From assembly GCA_031269595.1 (NCBI GenBank), contig JAISYX010000035.1:1-55510 (forward strand): DNA of 55,510 nt, read 5' to 3'. A program made the translations under genes and the position numbers. The notes under the pieces are model-generated. The model made no database searches, was not told the DNA's origin, and was given only the letters and a program-made list of their open reading frames with translations. The stretch comes from Oscillospiraceae bacterium. Its GTDB lineage: Bacteria; Bacillota; Clostridia; Oscillospirales; Acutalibacteraceae. Each line of letters begins with the position of its first letter. The stretch's first letter is position 1. This document shows positions 45,586-54,073 of the stretch, in pieces.

Positions 45586-45661
45586 GGTTTTTTAGAGATA
45601 CTTGAATGTGAATTTTAATGAAAGGCATGGCGCAGGCGCAACAGACCTTTACACACGGCGT

Positions 45662-48112
45662 CTAAAGCGGGTTCATATCTGCTGTTAGGCCAACTCTGTT
45701 AAACTCCTTTTGTGCTCCGCATTGGCGCAGCAGCAGGGCGATGAGCTCCCTAAGCGGGGCTGTGTTTCTGCATTTAATTATAAGCCTGTAGCGGAACCTC
45801 CCGCTAAGGCGTGAGATAGGAGGCGCAGAGGGACCAAGGGTTCTAATTGGTATGTCCTGATAATCGGTTAAGATTTTGCGTTTAAGCTCTTCTAAAAAAT
45901 AATCGGCGGCGTTTTTGGCAAGCTCCTCTTCCTCGCTTAAAAAGCTTATCATGCATATATCTGCAAAGGGCGGGTAAAGCATAGCCTTGCGCACTGTTAT
46001 TTCACTTTTGTAAAAGCTCTCGTAATCCTGATTTGCAGCAAGGGATATAATTGAATGCTGAGGGGAATAGGTTTGAATAACCGCCTTGCCCGCATCCTCG
46101 CCCCTGCCGGAGCGGCCTACCACCTGAGTTAACAGTGAAAAGGCCTTTTCATAGCTTCTAAAATCGTCGCCGTAAATGGCCTGGTCGGCCATTAGTATGC
46201 CAACCAGCGTAACCTTGGGGAAGTTAAGCCCCTTAGCCACCATTTGAGTGCCTATCATTATATCATATTCGCCCCGACCAAAAGCACTCAGCTTTTTATC
46301 GTATGCGTTGCGAGCCATAGTTGTGTCTGCGTCCATGCGCAGAATTTTTGCATCCGGCAGAATTTTTGCAAGCTCCTCCTCTGCCTTTTGTGTGCCCAAG
46401 CCAAGATATTTCATGGTTTGCTCACCGCATTGTGGGCAGATTTCGGTTTGCTCTTGTGAGTAGCCGCAATAGTGGCACATCAGGCGTCCGTTTGCCGCAT
46501 GGTAGGTTAAGGATATGCTGCAATTGGGGCAGGAGATTACGTGCCTGCAGGAGCGGCAGCCCACAAAGGTATTATACCCCCTGCGGTTAAGAAGTAGTAT
46601 TGATTGCCTGCCTTTGTGCAAATTTTCTTCCAGCTCTTTGCGCAGGGTGTCGCTTATTATGGAGGTATTGCCTGCCATAAGCTCATATTTCATGTCTATC
46701 AGCTCAACCTGAGGGAGCTTTGCGCTGCCGTAACGCTCTTTAAGAGTGCACAGGCTGTAGCTTCCGTTTTGAGCATGGTAGTAGCTCTCGAGTGCGGGAG
46801 TGGCGGAGGAGAGCACCAGCAGTGCTTTATTATAGGCACAGCGGAACCTAGCCACATTCCTTGCATGATAGCGGGGCGAAGCCTCTGATTTATACGTGTG
46901 CTCCTGCTCCTCATCCATTATAACAAGGCCGAGCCTTTCAAAGGGGGCAAAAATTGCCGAGCGAGTGCCCACAGCTATTAAGGCATCTCCGTTTTTAACA
47001 CGCTTCCACTCATCCAGCCTTTGGCCTATAGAGAGCCCGCTGTGCATTACGGCAACCTTATTGCCATAGCGTGTGCAAAACTTTTCAAGTGTCTGGGGAG
47101 TTAGGGCTATCTCAGGCACCATTACTATAACTCCCTGATTTTCGTTTACAGCGGAATCTATAAGCTTCATAAACACGGAGGTTTTGCCGCTGCCTGTAAC
47201 CCCGTAAAGCAAAGAGCTTGCAAATTCATGCTTGTTGTAAAGCTCAAGTAATTGATTGTATGCCTTGGTCTGCTCTGGTGTAAGTATGATTTCATCGGCA
47301 TTGTGGGTGTATTTGCCGTATTCATAGGGGCTGCGGTAGACTTCTTGTTCAAAGTATTCAATGCAGCCTTTTTTTTGCAAATTGGCTATAACTCCAAGGC
47401 CTGCACCTGTAAAGTAGCAAAGCTCTTTAACAGAGGCCGCCCCTGCATTGCTAAGCAGCTTGATAACGCTGCTCTGCTTGGGGCTTAGCTTGCCTGCCTC
47501 CTGCTCGTCAAAGCCCTCGCTTAGCCTTGCCATTTTAAGTGAGGCATCCCCCACCTTGCGCATGGCCTCGTCTGTGCGTGTGATGTAGCCCTCTGCGGCC
47601 AGCTCCTCCAGTATGCTCTCGTGCTCCTCCAGCCCCAGAGTTGAAAGGATGGTGTCCTTTTCAATTGGTCTGTTGCACTTGAGCAAGTAAGAGAGCACCC
47701 TCTGCCTCTCTCCAAGAAGGCCGCCCAGAGCGGCTTCATCTATGCCCTCTGAGGCTTGATATTCCTGCCTTAGACGGATATTAAGCCCTGCGGGAAGCAG
47801 TGCCTTAGCCGCCTCAAACAGCGTGCAAAAGGTGTTGCCCTTAAGCCAGGGCACAAGCTCCAAAAGCTCTTTATTAAGAAGCGGTGCTTTATCCAGCACC
47901 GCTAAAACAGGCTTTATAACCTTGAGCGGGGAGTCATCACCTATACTGAGAATGATGCCCTGCTTTTTGCGGTTGCCTGCACCAAAGGGCACAAGCACCC
48001 TACACCCGGGCTTAGCCTGCTGCTCTAAGTGCTCAGGAATGCGGTAGGCATAGGGTTTATCAAAGGTGTAGGATGAGAGCTCAACGGCAACAGAGGCCAG
48101 TATAAGCGGCAT
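45662..48112 (-). CDS. priA: Primosomal protein N' (replication restart helicase PriA)
   Basis: PriA recognises stalled forks and reloads the replisome. The 816-residue protein has the N-terminal 3'-end-binding domain (ASVAVELSSYTFDKPYAYRIP), Walker A GVTGSGKTSV, Walker B DEEQEH, and the zinc-binding cysteines CRSC...CPNC...CHYCGY...CPQCG. Helicase motifs follow (GTQMVAKGLNFPKVTLVG, QVVGRSGRGEDAGKA). Start 48112 (MPLIL) has GGAG 8 nt upstream. Between rpoZ and priA lie heptad repeats, so this conserved pair is separated by about 125 bp. Confidence 0.96.
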   Translation of the reverse strand: MPLILASVAVELSSYTFDKPYAYRIPEHLEQQAKPGCRVLVPFGAGNRKKQGIILSIGDDSPLKVIKPVLAVLDKAPLLNKELLELVPWLKGNTFCTLFEAAKALLPAGLNIRLRQEYQASEGIDEAALGGLLGERQRVLSYLLKCNRPIEKDTILSTLGLEEHESILEELAAEGYITRTDEAMRKVGDASLKMARLSEGFDEQEAGKLSPKQSSVIKLLSNAGAASVKELCYFTGAGLGVIANLQKKGCIEYFEQEVYRSPYEYGKYTHNADEIILTPEQTKAYNQLLELYNKHEFASSLLYGVTGSGKTSVFMKLIDSAVNENQGVIVMVPEIALTPQTLEKFCTRYGNKVAVMHSGLSIGQRLDEWKRVKNGDALIAVGTRSAIFAPFERLGLVIMDEEQEHTYKSEASPRYHARNVARFRCAYNKALLVLSSATPALESYYHAQNGSYSLCTLKERYGSAKLPQVELIDMKYELMAGNTSIISDTLRKELEENLHKGRQSILLLNRRGYNTFVGCRSCRHVISCPNCSISLTYHAANGRLMCHYCGYSQEQTEICPQCGEQTMKYLGLGTQKAEEELAKILPDAKILRMDADTTMARNAYDKKLSAFGRGEYDIMIGTQMVAKGLNFPKVTLVGILMADQAIYGDDFRSYEKAFSLLTQVVGRSGRGEDAGKAVIQTYSPQHSIISLAANQDYESFYKSEITVRKAMLYPPFADICMISFLSEEEELAKNAADYFLEELKRKILTDYQDIPIRTLGPSAPPISRLSGRFRYRLIIKCRNTAPLRELIALLLRQCGAQKEFNRVGLTADMNPL

Positions 48113-48118
48113 AAGCAA

Positions 48119-48250
48119 GACTCCTGCTAGACGCTAGAGGCTAGATGCTAGACGCTAGAAGTCGCCCAGTTTTAGCCCCTGCGGTAGATTAAATTTGGAA
48201 TATTTTTTAATTGATCACATTAATTACGCATTACGAATTACGAATTAAAA
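48119..48250 (-). repeat. Two heptad arrays between rpoZ and priA
   Basis: GCTAGAC/GCTAGAG/GCTAGAT units with a 7-bp period run at about 48126-48160. ATTACGA units run at about 48222-48247, and on the minus strand these supply the stop codon of rpoZ. Confidence 0.85.
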
Positions 48251-48534
48251 ATAATATCCTCTTGCAGCGGACTTATCTCGGGAATAAACACCTCTGCTTC
48301 AGCGTCGTCCTGAAACAGGGATATGTCAAACAGAGGCTCTGGGGTGCGTGTTATCAGCTTGGCTGTGCCCTCCATAAGCTCATTGAGCACATGGATAACA
48401 GGCTTTTCCTCTGAAATCTCCTTCCGTATCTCATCTGCTGCGGCTATCTCCCTTGCACGGCGTGCAACGGCGTTAACCAGGGCGTAGCGGCTGTCTACCT
48501 CTTTAAAAAGGTCGTCTACTGTTTTTTTAATCAT
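48238..48534 (-). CDS. rpoZ: DNA-directed RNA polymerase omega subunit
   Basis: The 98-residue omega subunit helps assemble RNA polymerase. The family core DSRYALVNAVARRAREIA is at residues 14-31, followed by KPVIHVLNELMEG. The C-terminal tail is acidic. The last codons (FNS) and TAA are formed by the ATTCGTA heptad array, so the natural end has been replaced or extended by repeat DNA. Its ATG directly follows the stop of the glycosyltransferase gene (TAA-ATG, no gap), which implies co-translation. Confidence 0.92.
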   Translation of the reverse strand: MIKKTVDDLFKEVDSRYALVNAVARRAREIAAADEIRKEISEEKPVIHVLNELMEGTAKLITRTPEPLFDISLFQDDAEAEVFIPEISPLQEDIIFNS

Positions 48535-49782
48535 TTATCTTTCTTCCTTCCTTTCATCAAGCAAGCTTTGCATAGCATTTATAAACATGCCTGAAAGCCT
48601 CTTGTATCCATAGTTTTCCAGTGCAAAGTCATAGCCTCTGCGCCCCATTTCCTCAAGCTCCTGCTTGGGGGCGGCGTTTAGGGTTTTAATAGCCTCTGCT
48701 ATAGCCTGCGGGCTGCCAGCCTCTATAGTAAGGCCGCAATCGGCCTCCTTTATTGGGTTGCTGGGTGTCTCTATACCAAATATGATAGGCCTTGAAGCAT
48801 ACATATAATCAAATATCTTATTCATGCCCGCACCATAGCGGTATAAAAGGCTTTTCTTTGCCCCGATATAGCAGCAATCGGCCAGCTCGAGGGTTTTTTT
48901 AACCTGAGTTTTGTTAACCTTGGGCACAAAAATCACCTTATCTCTGCTTTTTTCAGAGACACGGTTCTTGTATTCATCCTTCATCATGCCGTCGCCCACA
49001 AGCATGATTACCTGATTTTCGTCTAAATAGTCTGCACTGTCTATAAATTCCTCAAGGGCATTTGCGGCTGCAAAGCCGCCCAGATACATGGTTATAAACT
49101 TGCCCTGCGCCCGCAAGGCCTCCACCTGAGCTTTAAGCTCCTCAGGGGCTTCATCCACCTTGGAGGAGCCGTCTATAATTATGCCGTTGGGAATGTAGTG
49201 ATAGGGCTTATCTACGCCCAGCTCCTGCATTCTGATGTTAACATGCGACCAGATTGAAACAACTGCATCTGTATTTTCATAGGCGAATTTTTCGGCCTTG
49301 GCTATATATTTTGTAAATAGGTTATTCTCAGCAAAGCCATGTACATAAATCATGGTTGCAGGCCATAAATCGTGCACCTCGAATATCCTTTTACCGCCGC
49401 TTATATCTGCAATGTAGTTTACAAGGCGCATATCGTGGGGGTAGGTTGAAGAGCCTATGATTATATCAGGCTTATACTTTTCGGCAAGCTCCTTTGCCCT
49501 GTGTTTAACCTTGTTATAAAAGGTTATTATGTTAACCATGCGCATGTGGTTGTTGGATTTATAGGCAGGTGCTTTAACCCACAAATAGCGCACTCCGTCT
49601 ACATATTGCTCGGTAAAATCCTTTTCAACCACAGGGTTTACCTTTCTTAAATGAGAATAGGTGGCGGCCAAAACAGTTACGTCGTGCCCCTGCTTTACCC
49701 ACTCCCTGCTCATATAATACGGCCTGAACTCCATGCCGAGTTCATCTGAGCCTGCATAATGGTTTATTAAAAGTATATTCAT
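48535..49782 (-). CDS. GT4-type glycosyltransferase
   Basis: The 415-residue GT-B glycosyltransferase has an N-terminal acceptor domain starting MNILLINHYAGSDELGMEFRP, and a C-terminal donor domain with GDGMMKDEYKN and the EX7E-like end (ADCGLTIEAGSPQAIAEAI). It resembles WbuB/WcaI-like enzymes that transfer a sugar during surface polysaccharide synthesis; donor and acceptor are unknown. It is inserted between gmk (26 bp) and rpoZ (0 bp), which are normally neighbours in Firmicutes. No other polysaccharide genes are nearby. Confidence 0.87.
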   Translation of the reverse strand: MNILLINHYAGSDELGMEFRPYYMSREWVKQGHDVTVLAATYSHLRKVNPVVEKDFTEQYVDGVRYLWVKAPAYKSNNHMRMVNIITFYNKVKHRAKELAEKYKPDIIIGSSTYPHDMRLVNYIADISGGKRIFEVHDLWPATMIYVHGFAENNLFTKYIAKAEKFAYENTDAVVSIWSHVNIRMQELGVDKPYHYIPNGIIIDGSSKVDEAPEELKAQVEALRAQGKFITMYLGGFAAANALEEFIDSADYLDENQVIMLVGDGMMKDEYKNRVSEKSRDKVIFVPKVNKTQVKKTLELADCCYIGAKKSLLYRYGAGMNKIFDYMYASRPIIFGIETPSNPIKEADCGLTIEAGSPQAIAEAIKTLNAAPKQELEEMGRRGYDFALENYGYKRLSGMFINAMQSLLDERKEER

Positions 49783-49808
49783 CCGTTTCCTCCGTAAATT
49801 TTTATATG

Positions 49809-50387
49809 TCAGTGTAGCTTTTGCTTTTCGGCCGTTATAAGTGCGTTTATTTCGGCGGCAGCCTTTTCTACCTCATCATTTATTATTATATAATCATAAT
49901 TAGGAGCGGCCAGCAGCTCCTGCTGTGCGGCGGCCACTCTTTTTTGAATGACCTCCTCCGCCTCTGTGCCCCTGCCCCTAAGCCTGGCTTCAAGCTCTGC
50001 AAGAGAGGGCGGCATAAGGAAGATGGTAACAGCACCCTTGCATTTTTCAACCACCTGAGCTGCGCCCTGAACCTCTATCTCCAAAATGACATTTATGCCC
50101 ATTTGCAGCCGTTCTTCTACATGCCTGCGAGGCGTGCCGTAAAGATTGCCGCAGTATTCGGCGTATTCCAAAATGCCGTCTGAGCGGATTAGCTCCTCGA
50201 ACTCCTCCCTTGAGAGGAAGTAGTAGTTTTGGCCGTTCTTTTCGCCCTCTCGGGGCTTGCGGGTGGTGGCCGAGACTGAAATCACCGTATCCTCACAGCC
50301 CTTAAGCAGTGAGCTTAGCACTGTGCCCTTGCCCGCACCTGAGGGTCCTGATATTACAATTAACAAGCCCTGTTTAGTTTTCGTCAA
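49809..50387 (-). CDS. gmk: Guanylate kinase
   Basis: Gmk phosphorylates GMP to GDP with ATP. The 192-residue protein has the P-loop [11 protein letters not shown], the GMP-binding [17 protein letters not shown] and [13 protein letters not shown], and the lid RLRGRGTE. The open frame extends to 50447, inside remA. Candidate starts are GTG 50399 and TTG 50387, both after a GGAGAGGG site. TTG is chosen for spacing and because it gives the family's normal N-terminus. Either overlaps remA. Confidence 0.93.
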   Translation of the reverse strand: MTKTKQGLLIVISGPSGAGKGTVLSSLLKGCEDTVISVSATTRKPREGEKNGQNYYFLSREEFEELIRSDGILEYAEYCGNLYGTPRRHVEERLQMGINVILEIEVQGAAQVVEKCKGAVTIFLMPPSLAELEARLRGRGTEAEEVIQKRVAAAQQELLAAPNYDYIIINDEVEKAAAEINALITAEKQKLH

Positions 50388-50649
50388 GCTCTGCTTCACC
50401 CTCTCCGGCAAAATCGCTGTTGTTATATCGGCCTGAGATAGTCTCATTTTGAATGGCCGAGAGCACCACGTGCCCGCTCTCCATTATTACAACGGCACGT
50501 GTACGGCGGCCGTAGGTTGCGTCTATAAGGTAGCCTTTATCTCTGGCGTCCTGTATCATGCGCTTAATGGGCGCAGATTCGGGGGCGACTATGGCAACTA
50601 TCTTTCTTGCCGAAACCATGTTGCCAAAGCCTATATTAAGCAATCGCAT
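50374..50649 (-). CDS. remA: RemA/DUF370 extracellular-matrix regulator
   Basis: This 91-residue protein has the DUF370 signature ([32 protein letters not shown] and [20 protein letters not shown]). In Bacillus subtilis, RemA forms ring-like DNA-binding assemblies that activate matrix and osmoprotection genes. Here it holds the usual place between yicC and gmk. AAAGGCGG precedes the ATG. The C-terminus carries an acidic extension overlapping the start of gmk. Confidence 0.93.
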   Translation of the reverse strand: MRLLNIGFGNMVSARKIVAIVAPESAPIKRMIQDARDKGYLIDATYGRRTRAVVIMESGHVVLSAIQNETISGRYNNSDFAGEGEAELDEN

Positions 50650-50686
50650 TTTAGCACCGCCTTTGTTTATTTAGGTATCACGCTTT

Positions 50687-50765
50687 GTAGGGGATGATGT
50701 CCACATCATCCCGTGAATACCTGAGAGTTTCGGGAAAACGGGACGATGTGGACATCGTCCCCTAC
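50687..50765. repeat. Palindromic repeat, family B
   Basis: GTAGGGGATGATGTCC...GGACATCGTCCCCTAC. It has the same GTAGGGG/CCCCTAC ends and CCC..GGG centre as family A but different arm cores; each arm is itself a hairpin (GATGATGT/ACATCATC). It lies in the yicC-remA gap and is transcribed with the operon. Confidence 0.88.
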
Positions 50766-50810
50766 TTTTGAGTTAACAAGGTAATACGAATGAGGTTTTT
50801 TAGATGTATT

Positions 50811-51689
50811 CTATTCTATGTTTTGAACCTGTTCGCGTATCTTTTCTATCTCTGATTTAATCTCTACAACTATGTGGGCTGTGGCGGCGTCCTGAGCCTT
50901 TGAGCCTATGGTGTTGGCCTCCCTGTTCATCTCCTGAACAATAAAATCCAGCTTGCGGCCAATGGGCTGGCCGGAATCCAGCATGGCTTGCATTTGCTCA
51001 AAGTGGCTGCGCAGGCGGACTGTCTCCTCTGCCACGGCGATTTTATCGCCGAATATAGCCACCTCTGTTATAAGCCTTTGCTCATCTACCTTTGCGCTGC
51101 CCAGAAGCTCATCTATTCTTGTGCGCAGCTTTTGCATATACTCCCTTTGAACCTCAGGTGAGCGTTCCTCTACCTTGGCGACATAGGCCAAAATAGCCGC
51201 CGAGCGGCTCTCTATATCGTCTTTAAGCCTTGCGCCCTCATTGCTGCGCATGTTGACAAAGCTCTCAAGGGCAGAATCCAGCACAGAGCGGACAGCCTCC
51301 CACACAAGAGCCTCGTCCTCCTCCGCCTTGTGCACTGTGAATATGTCAGAATAGCGGGAGAGGGTGGCGGCGGTTAACTCTCCGCTTAAATTATATGTGC
51401 TTGAAAGGCTGTTAAGAGCCTTTACATATCCCGCTGCAAGGGAGTGATTGATAGAGACCTCTGCGGCGGTATCGTCCACAGTGTGGATAGAGGCATAGAC
51501 ATCCACCTTGCCCCTTGTAACCCGCTGCTGCACATAGGACTTGAGCTTTTCGTCCAAAAAAGCATAGCCCCTGCTTGTGCGTGAGGAGAACTCAAAATAT
51601 CTATGGTTAACGGATTTAATCTCTACGGTTATATCACGCCCGTTCAGGCAAGCCTGAGAGCGGCCATAGCCTGTCATGCTTTTAATCAT
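50811..51689 (-). CDS. yicC: YicC/YloC-family endoribonuclease
   Basis: The 292-residue protein starts MIKSMTGYGRSQ and ends with the YicC C-terminal domain (GRKLDFIVQEMNREANTIGSKAQD). The family has been shown to have endoribonuclease activity in E. coli and B. subtilis. It is the first gene of the yicC-remA-gmk-GT-rpoZ cluster and has its own promoter and a structured leader of about 150 nt. Confidence 0.93.
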   Translation of the reverse strand: MIKSMTGYGRSQACLNGRDITVEIKSVNHRYFEFSSRTSRGYAFLDEKLKSYVQQRVTRGKVDVYASIHTVDDTAAEVSINHSLAAGYVKALNSLSSTYNLSGELTAATLSRYSDIFTVHKAEEDEALVWEAVRSVLDSALESFVNMRSNEGARLKDDIESRSAAILAYVAKVEERSPEVQREYMQKLRTRIDELLGSAKVDEQRLITEVAIFGDKIAVAEETVRLRSHFEQMQAMLDSGQPIGRKLDFIVQEMNREANTIGSKAQDAATAHIVVEIKSEIEKIREQVQNIE

Positions 51690-51839
51690 ATTGCCACAAC
51701 CTTTATATAAGTTTTAGAGAAGATGCTTAATTGGGAGTTATATTATTACATGAAACTTTAAATCATTTAACCTTATAAACACTTTCATGTAACAATGTTT
51801 TCTCAGGCATCGGCAATTTATTGCCGCTAATGCCGTGAG
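51690..51839 (-). promoter_or_regulatory. Structured 5' leader of the yicC operon
   Basis: Read on the minus strand, the transcript begins close to a 15-bp nested hairpin (51839-51802: CTCA.GGCAT.CGGCAA/TTGCCG.ATGCC.TGAG). A second hairpin with perfect TTACATGAAA/TTTCATGTAA arms (51792-51746) encloses about 27 nt. The function is unknown; a regulatory or RNA-stability role is possible. Confidence 0.55.
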
Positions 51840-51842
51840 GTT

Positions 51843-51871
51843 ATTATAGCATATCCCCACATAAAAGTCAA
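51843..51871 (-). promoter_or_regulatory. Sigma-A promoter of the yicC operon
   Basis: Minus strand: TTGACT (51871-51866), 17-bp spacer, TATAAT (51848-51843). Confidence 0.85.
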
Positions 51872-51974
51872 ATTTTATGTGATTTAAGTTGGGTTTTTTC
51901 AGGCTGAAAACGGCTTAGGCATGGGCTTTGCGGCTAGGGTGATATGTTAATAAAAAATTTGCATATGGGGTTTT

Positions 51975-52131
51975 TAATGCGTAATTCGTAATGCGTAATT
52001 CGTAATTAATGGTGAATTTGCTGCGCAAATTTTGATTAAATAGATTTTATAATAGGAAGCTGCGTCTGGGCTATTTCTAGACTCTAGCCTCTAGCCTCTA
52101 GTAGGGATTTGCTGCGCAAATTTTGATTGAA
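51975..52131 (+). repeat. Two successive heptad arrays each with a TTTGCTGCGCAAA core
   Basis: GTAATTC/GTAATGC units then GGTGAATTTGCTGCGCAAAT (to 52040). TCTAGCC units then GGGATTTGCTGCGCAAATTT (to 52131). Confidence 0.85.
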
Positions 52132-52137
52132 AATATC

Positions 52138-52355
52138 ATTCCCCTCAACGGAGGGGTGCCCCGAAGGGGCAGGGTGGTTTATACGTCCGCAAACACTCTA
52201 AATTAACACCTAATTAAGAGCGAGCACAAAGCTAAAAGCTAAAAGGAAAGTATCACGCTCCAAAATTTACAAATCAATAGAGTAATGCGCACGCAGAGAC
52301 CACCCTCGTCTTTCGCCTGCGGGGCGAAAGCCTTCCCCTCCGAAGAGGGGAATTT
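52138..52355. repeat. 215-bp dispersed element, copy 2
   Basis: ATTCCCCTCaacgGAGGGGTGCC, GGGGCAGGGTGGTTTATACG and the end ACCACCCTCGTC...TTCCCCTCcgaaGAGGGGAA match copy 1 at 41210-41424; the middle has diverged. Confidence 0.85.
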
Positions 52356-52500
52356 AGGGGTCTTAGATAACAGATAATAGATAATAGTTGCGGCTAGTTG
52401 TGAAAAACTTCTTGCCTCTTACATCTTGCATCTAGCCTCTAGTAGCATAACCTCCCGTTATTTCACATACAATTGAGCATCTATATTAACCTTGTTAGTC

Positions 52501-52579
52501 GGTAGGGGCAGACCTATGTGTCTGCCCAAAGACGGGAATTTTGCGGCAATCCGGGCAGACACATAGGTCTGCCCCTACC
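52501..52579. repeat. Palindromic repeat, family A copy 3
   Basis: GGTAGGGGCAGACC...GGTCTGCCCCTACC, 36 bp before the symporter gene. Confidence 0.9.
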
Positions 52580-52614
52580 GATTTTTAGAGAGATAAAACT
52601 AGGAGGGCTTAGCT

Positions 52615-53988
52615 TTGGATATAACAACACTCAACGAGCATATACACGCCGTTATTTGGGGGCCTGTTATGCTCGTTGCCATAATGGCGGCGGGGGTATA
52701 CTTTTCAGTGGGTACAGGATTTTTTCAGTTCAGCCATTTTCGGCATTGGATGAAAAAAACTCTGTTCTCTATAAGCAAGGGGAGCGAAGCGACCAGCTCC
52801 ACAGACAAAAAGGCCACCTCGCAGTTCCAATCTTTGGCTACAGCCCTTGCGGGCAGCTTGGGCACAGGGAACATAATAGGCGTTGCCACGGCTATAACTG
52901 CCGGCGGCCCCGGGGCTATCTTTTGGATGTGGGCTGCGGCTCTGCTGGGCATGATGATTAAATACGCTGAAAATGTGCTGGGAGTGCTCTATCGCCGCCG
53001 CAATACCAAGGGCGAGTGGGAGGGCGGCCCCATGCTTTATATAGAAAAGGGACTTAACAACAAGCCTCTGGCGGTTATCTTCTCTGTGCTGTGTGTGCTG
53101 GCCTCATTTGGAGTGGGTAACATGGCTCAGGTTAACGCTATCTCCGCCTCAATGGCAGATACTCTTGGCGTGCCTAAGGTGGTTACAGGCCTTGTTACGG
53201 CTATTGTAGTGGGCTTTGTCATATTAGGCGGACTAAACAGAATAGCCCGTGTAAGCGAAAAGCTAATCCCCTTTATGAGCATACTCTATTGCCTTGGCGG
53301 ACTTGTTATAATCTGCGTGCACTGGAGGGGCATATACCCTGCATTCCAGAGCATTTTTGCAGGGGCGTTCGGGCTTAAGCCCATGCTGGGCGGAGGCGCA
53401 GGCTTTGCTATCTCCACGGCTCTGCGATACGGCGTTGCAAGGGGAGTGTTCTCAAATGAGGCAGGCATGGGCAGCTCTGTTATAGCCCACTCCACAGCAG
53501 ATGTAGATCACCCAGCAAAGCAGGGCATGTGGGGCATCTTCGAGGTGTTTGTAGACACAATTGTGATATGCTCAATTACTGCGCTTGCCATTTTAAGCTC
53601 CGGCGTTTATTCTGCCGGTGCTTGCGATGAGGTGCTGACCATAGCGGCCTTCGAGAAAGTATTTGGCAGCTGGGGCGGGATATTCATTGCATTTTCGGTG
53701 TTCGTCTTCTCCTTTGCAAGCCTGCTTGGCTGGTCCTTTTATGGGTGGAGGGGCTTGGCCTACATCACCCATGACAGAGGCGAGCTGCTGTATCAGGTGC
53801 TGTTCTTGGGCGTTACCGTGCTGGGGAGCGTGATAAATTTGGAGCTTGCCATGTCTATCTCTGACAGCTTTAACGGACTGATGATAATTCCCAACATGAT
53901 AGCTCTGCTGCTGCTTTCTAATCAGGTGTTTGCTCAAACTAAGGATTATCTTAAAAATGAGAAACGTCTGCCCAACAAGCTTAAGTAA
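52615..53988 (+). CDS. Alanine/glycine:cation symporter (AGCS family)
   Basis: The 457-residue transporter has about eleven membrane helices. AGCS signatures are present: SLATALAGSLGTGNIIGVATAI near residue 75, GGPGAIFWMW, the GGPMLYIEKGL loop and FSNEAGMGSSVIAHSTA. It takes up alanine or glycine with Na+ or H+. The start is TTG at 52615 with GGAGG 7 nt upstream; no nearer ATG fits. It is flanked upstream by a palindromic repeat and downstream by the ncRNA promoter. Confidence 0.93.
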   Translation: MDITTLNEHIHAVIWGPVMLVAIMAAGVYFSVGTGFFQFSHFRHWMKKTLFSISKGSEATSSTDKKATSQFQSLATALAGSLGTGNIIGVATAITAGGPGAIFWMWAAALLGMMIKYAENVLGVLYRRRNTKGEWEGGPMLYIEKGLNNKPLAVIFSVLCVLASFGVGNMAQVNAISASMADTLGVPKVVTGLVTAIVVGFVILGGLNRIARVSEKLIPFMSILYCLGGLVIICVHWRGIYPAFQSIFAGAFGLKPMLGGGAGFAISTALRYGVARGVFSNEAGMGSSVIAHSTADVDHPAKQGMWGIFEVFVDTIVICSITALAILSSGVYSAGACDEVLTIAAFEKVFGSWGGIFIAFSVFVFSFASLLGWSFYGWRGLAYITHDRGELLYQVLFLGVTVLGSVINLELAMSISDSFNGLMIIPNMIALLLLSNQVFAQTKDYLKNEKRLPNKLK

Positions 53989-54038
53989 TATAGTTAAATA
54001 ACCCGAGTTAAATAACTGTGTAAAATATATCAAAGCAC

Positions 54039-54067
54039 TTGACATTTAGTTGTAACTCTGGTACAAT
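54039..54067 (+). promoter_or_regulatory. Strong sigma-A promoter of the ncRNA
   Basis: TTGACA (54039-54044), 17-bp spacer, TACAAT (54062-54067). No open frame follows for 500 bp. Confidence 0.88.
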
Positions 54068-54073
54068 ATAGAC

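Larger units (their letters stand above)
45113..45661. other. Repeat-filled gap between priA and def
   Basis: No gene is seen. It holds a CATTGCGAG element (45258-45430) and a palindromic family A copy (45510-45585). Short open frames here are repeat translations. Confidence 0.8.
51872..52614. other. Repeat cluster between divergent yicC and the symporter gene
   Basis: No gene is supported. In order it holds an ATTCGTA heptad array with core (51975-52040), a TCTAGCC array with core (52076-52131), a 215-bp element (52138-52355), a TCTTGCC/TCTAGCC array (52411-52445) and a palindromic family A copy (52501-52579). An open frame starting at 52518 is a translation of the palindrome. Confidence 0.8.

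Noticed and set aside
52518-52961. Plus-strand frame beginning in a palindromic repeat
   Set aside because: Its N-terminus is a translation of the palindrome, matching the false start at 54701, and the rest overlaps the symporter gene in another frame.
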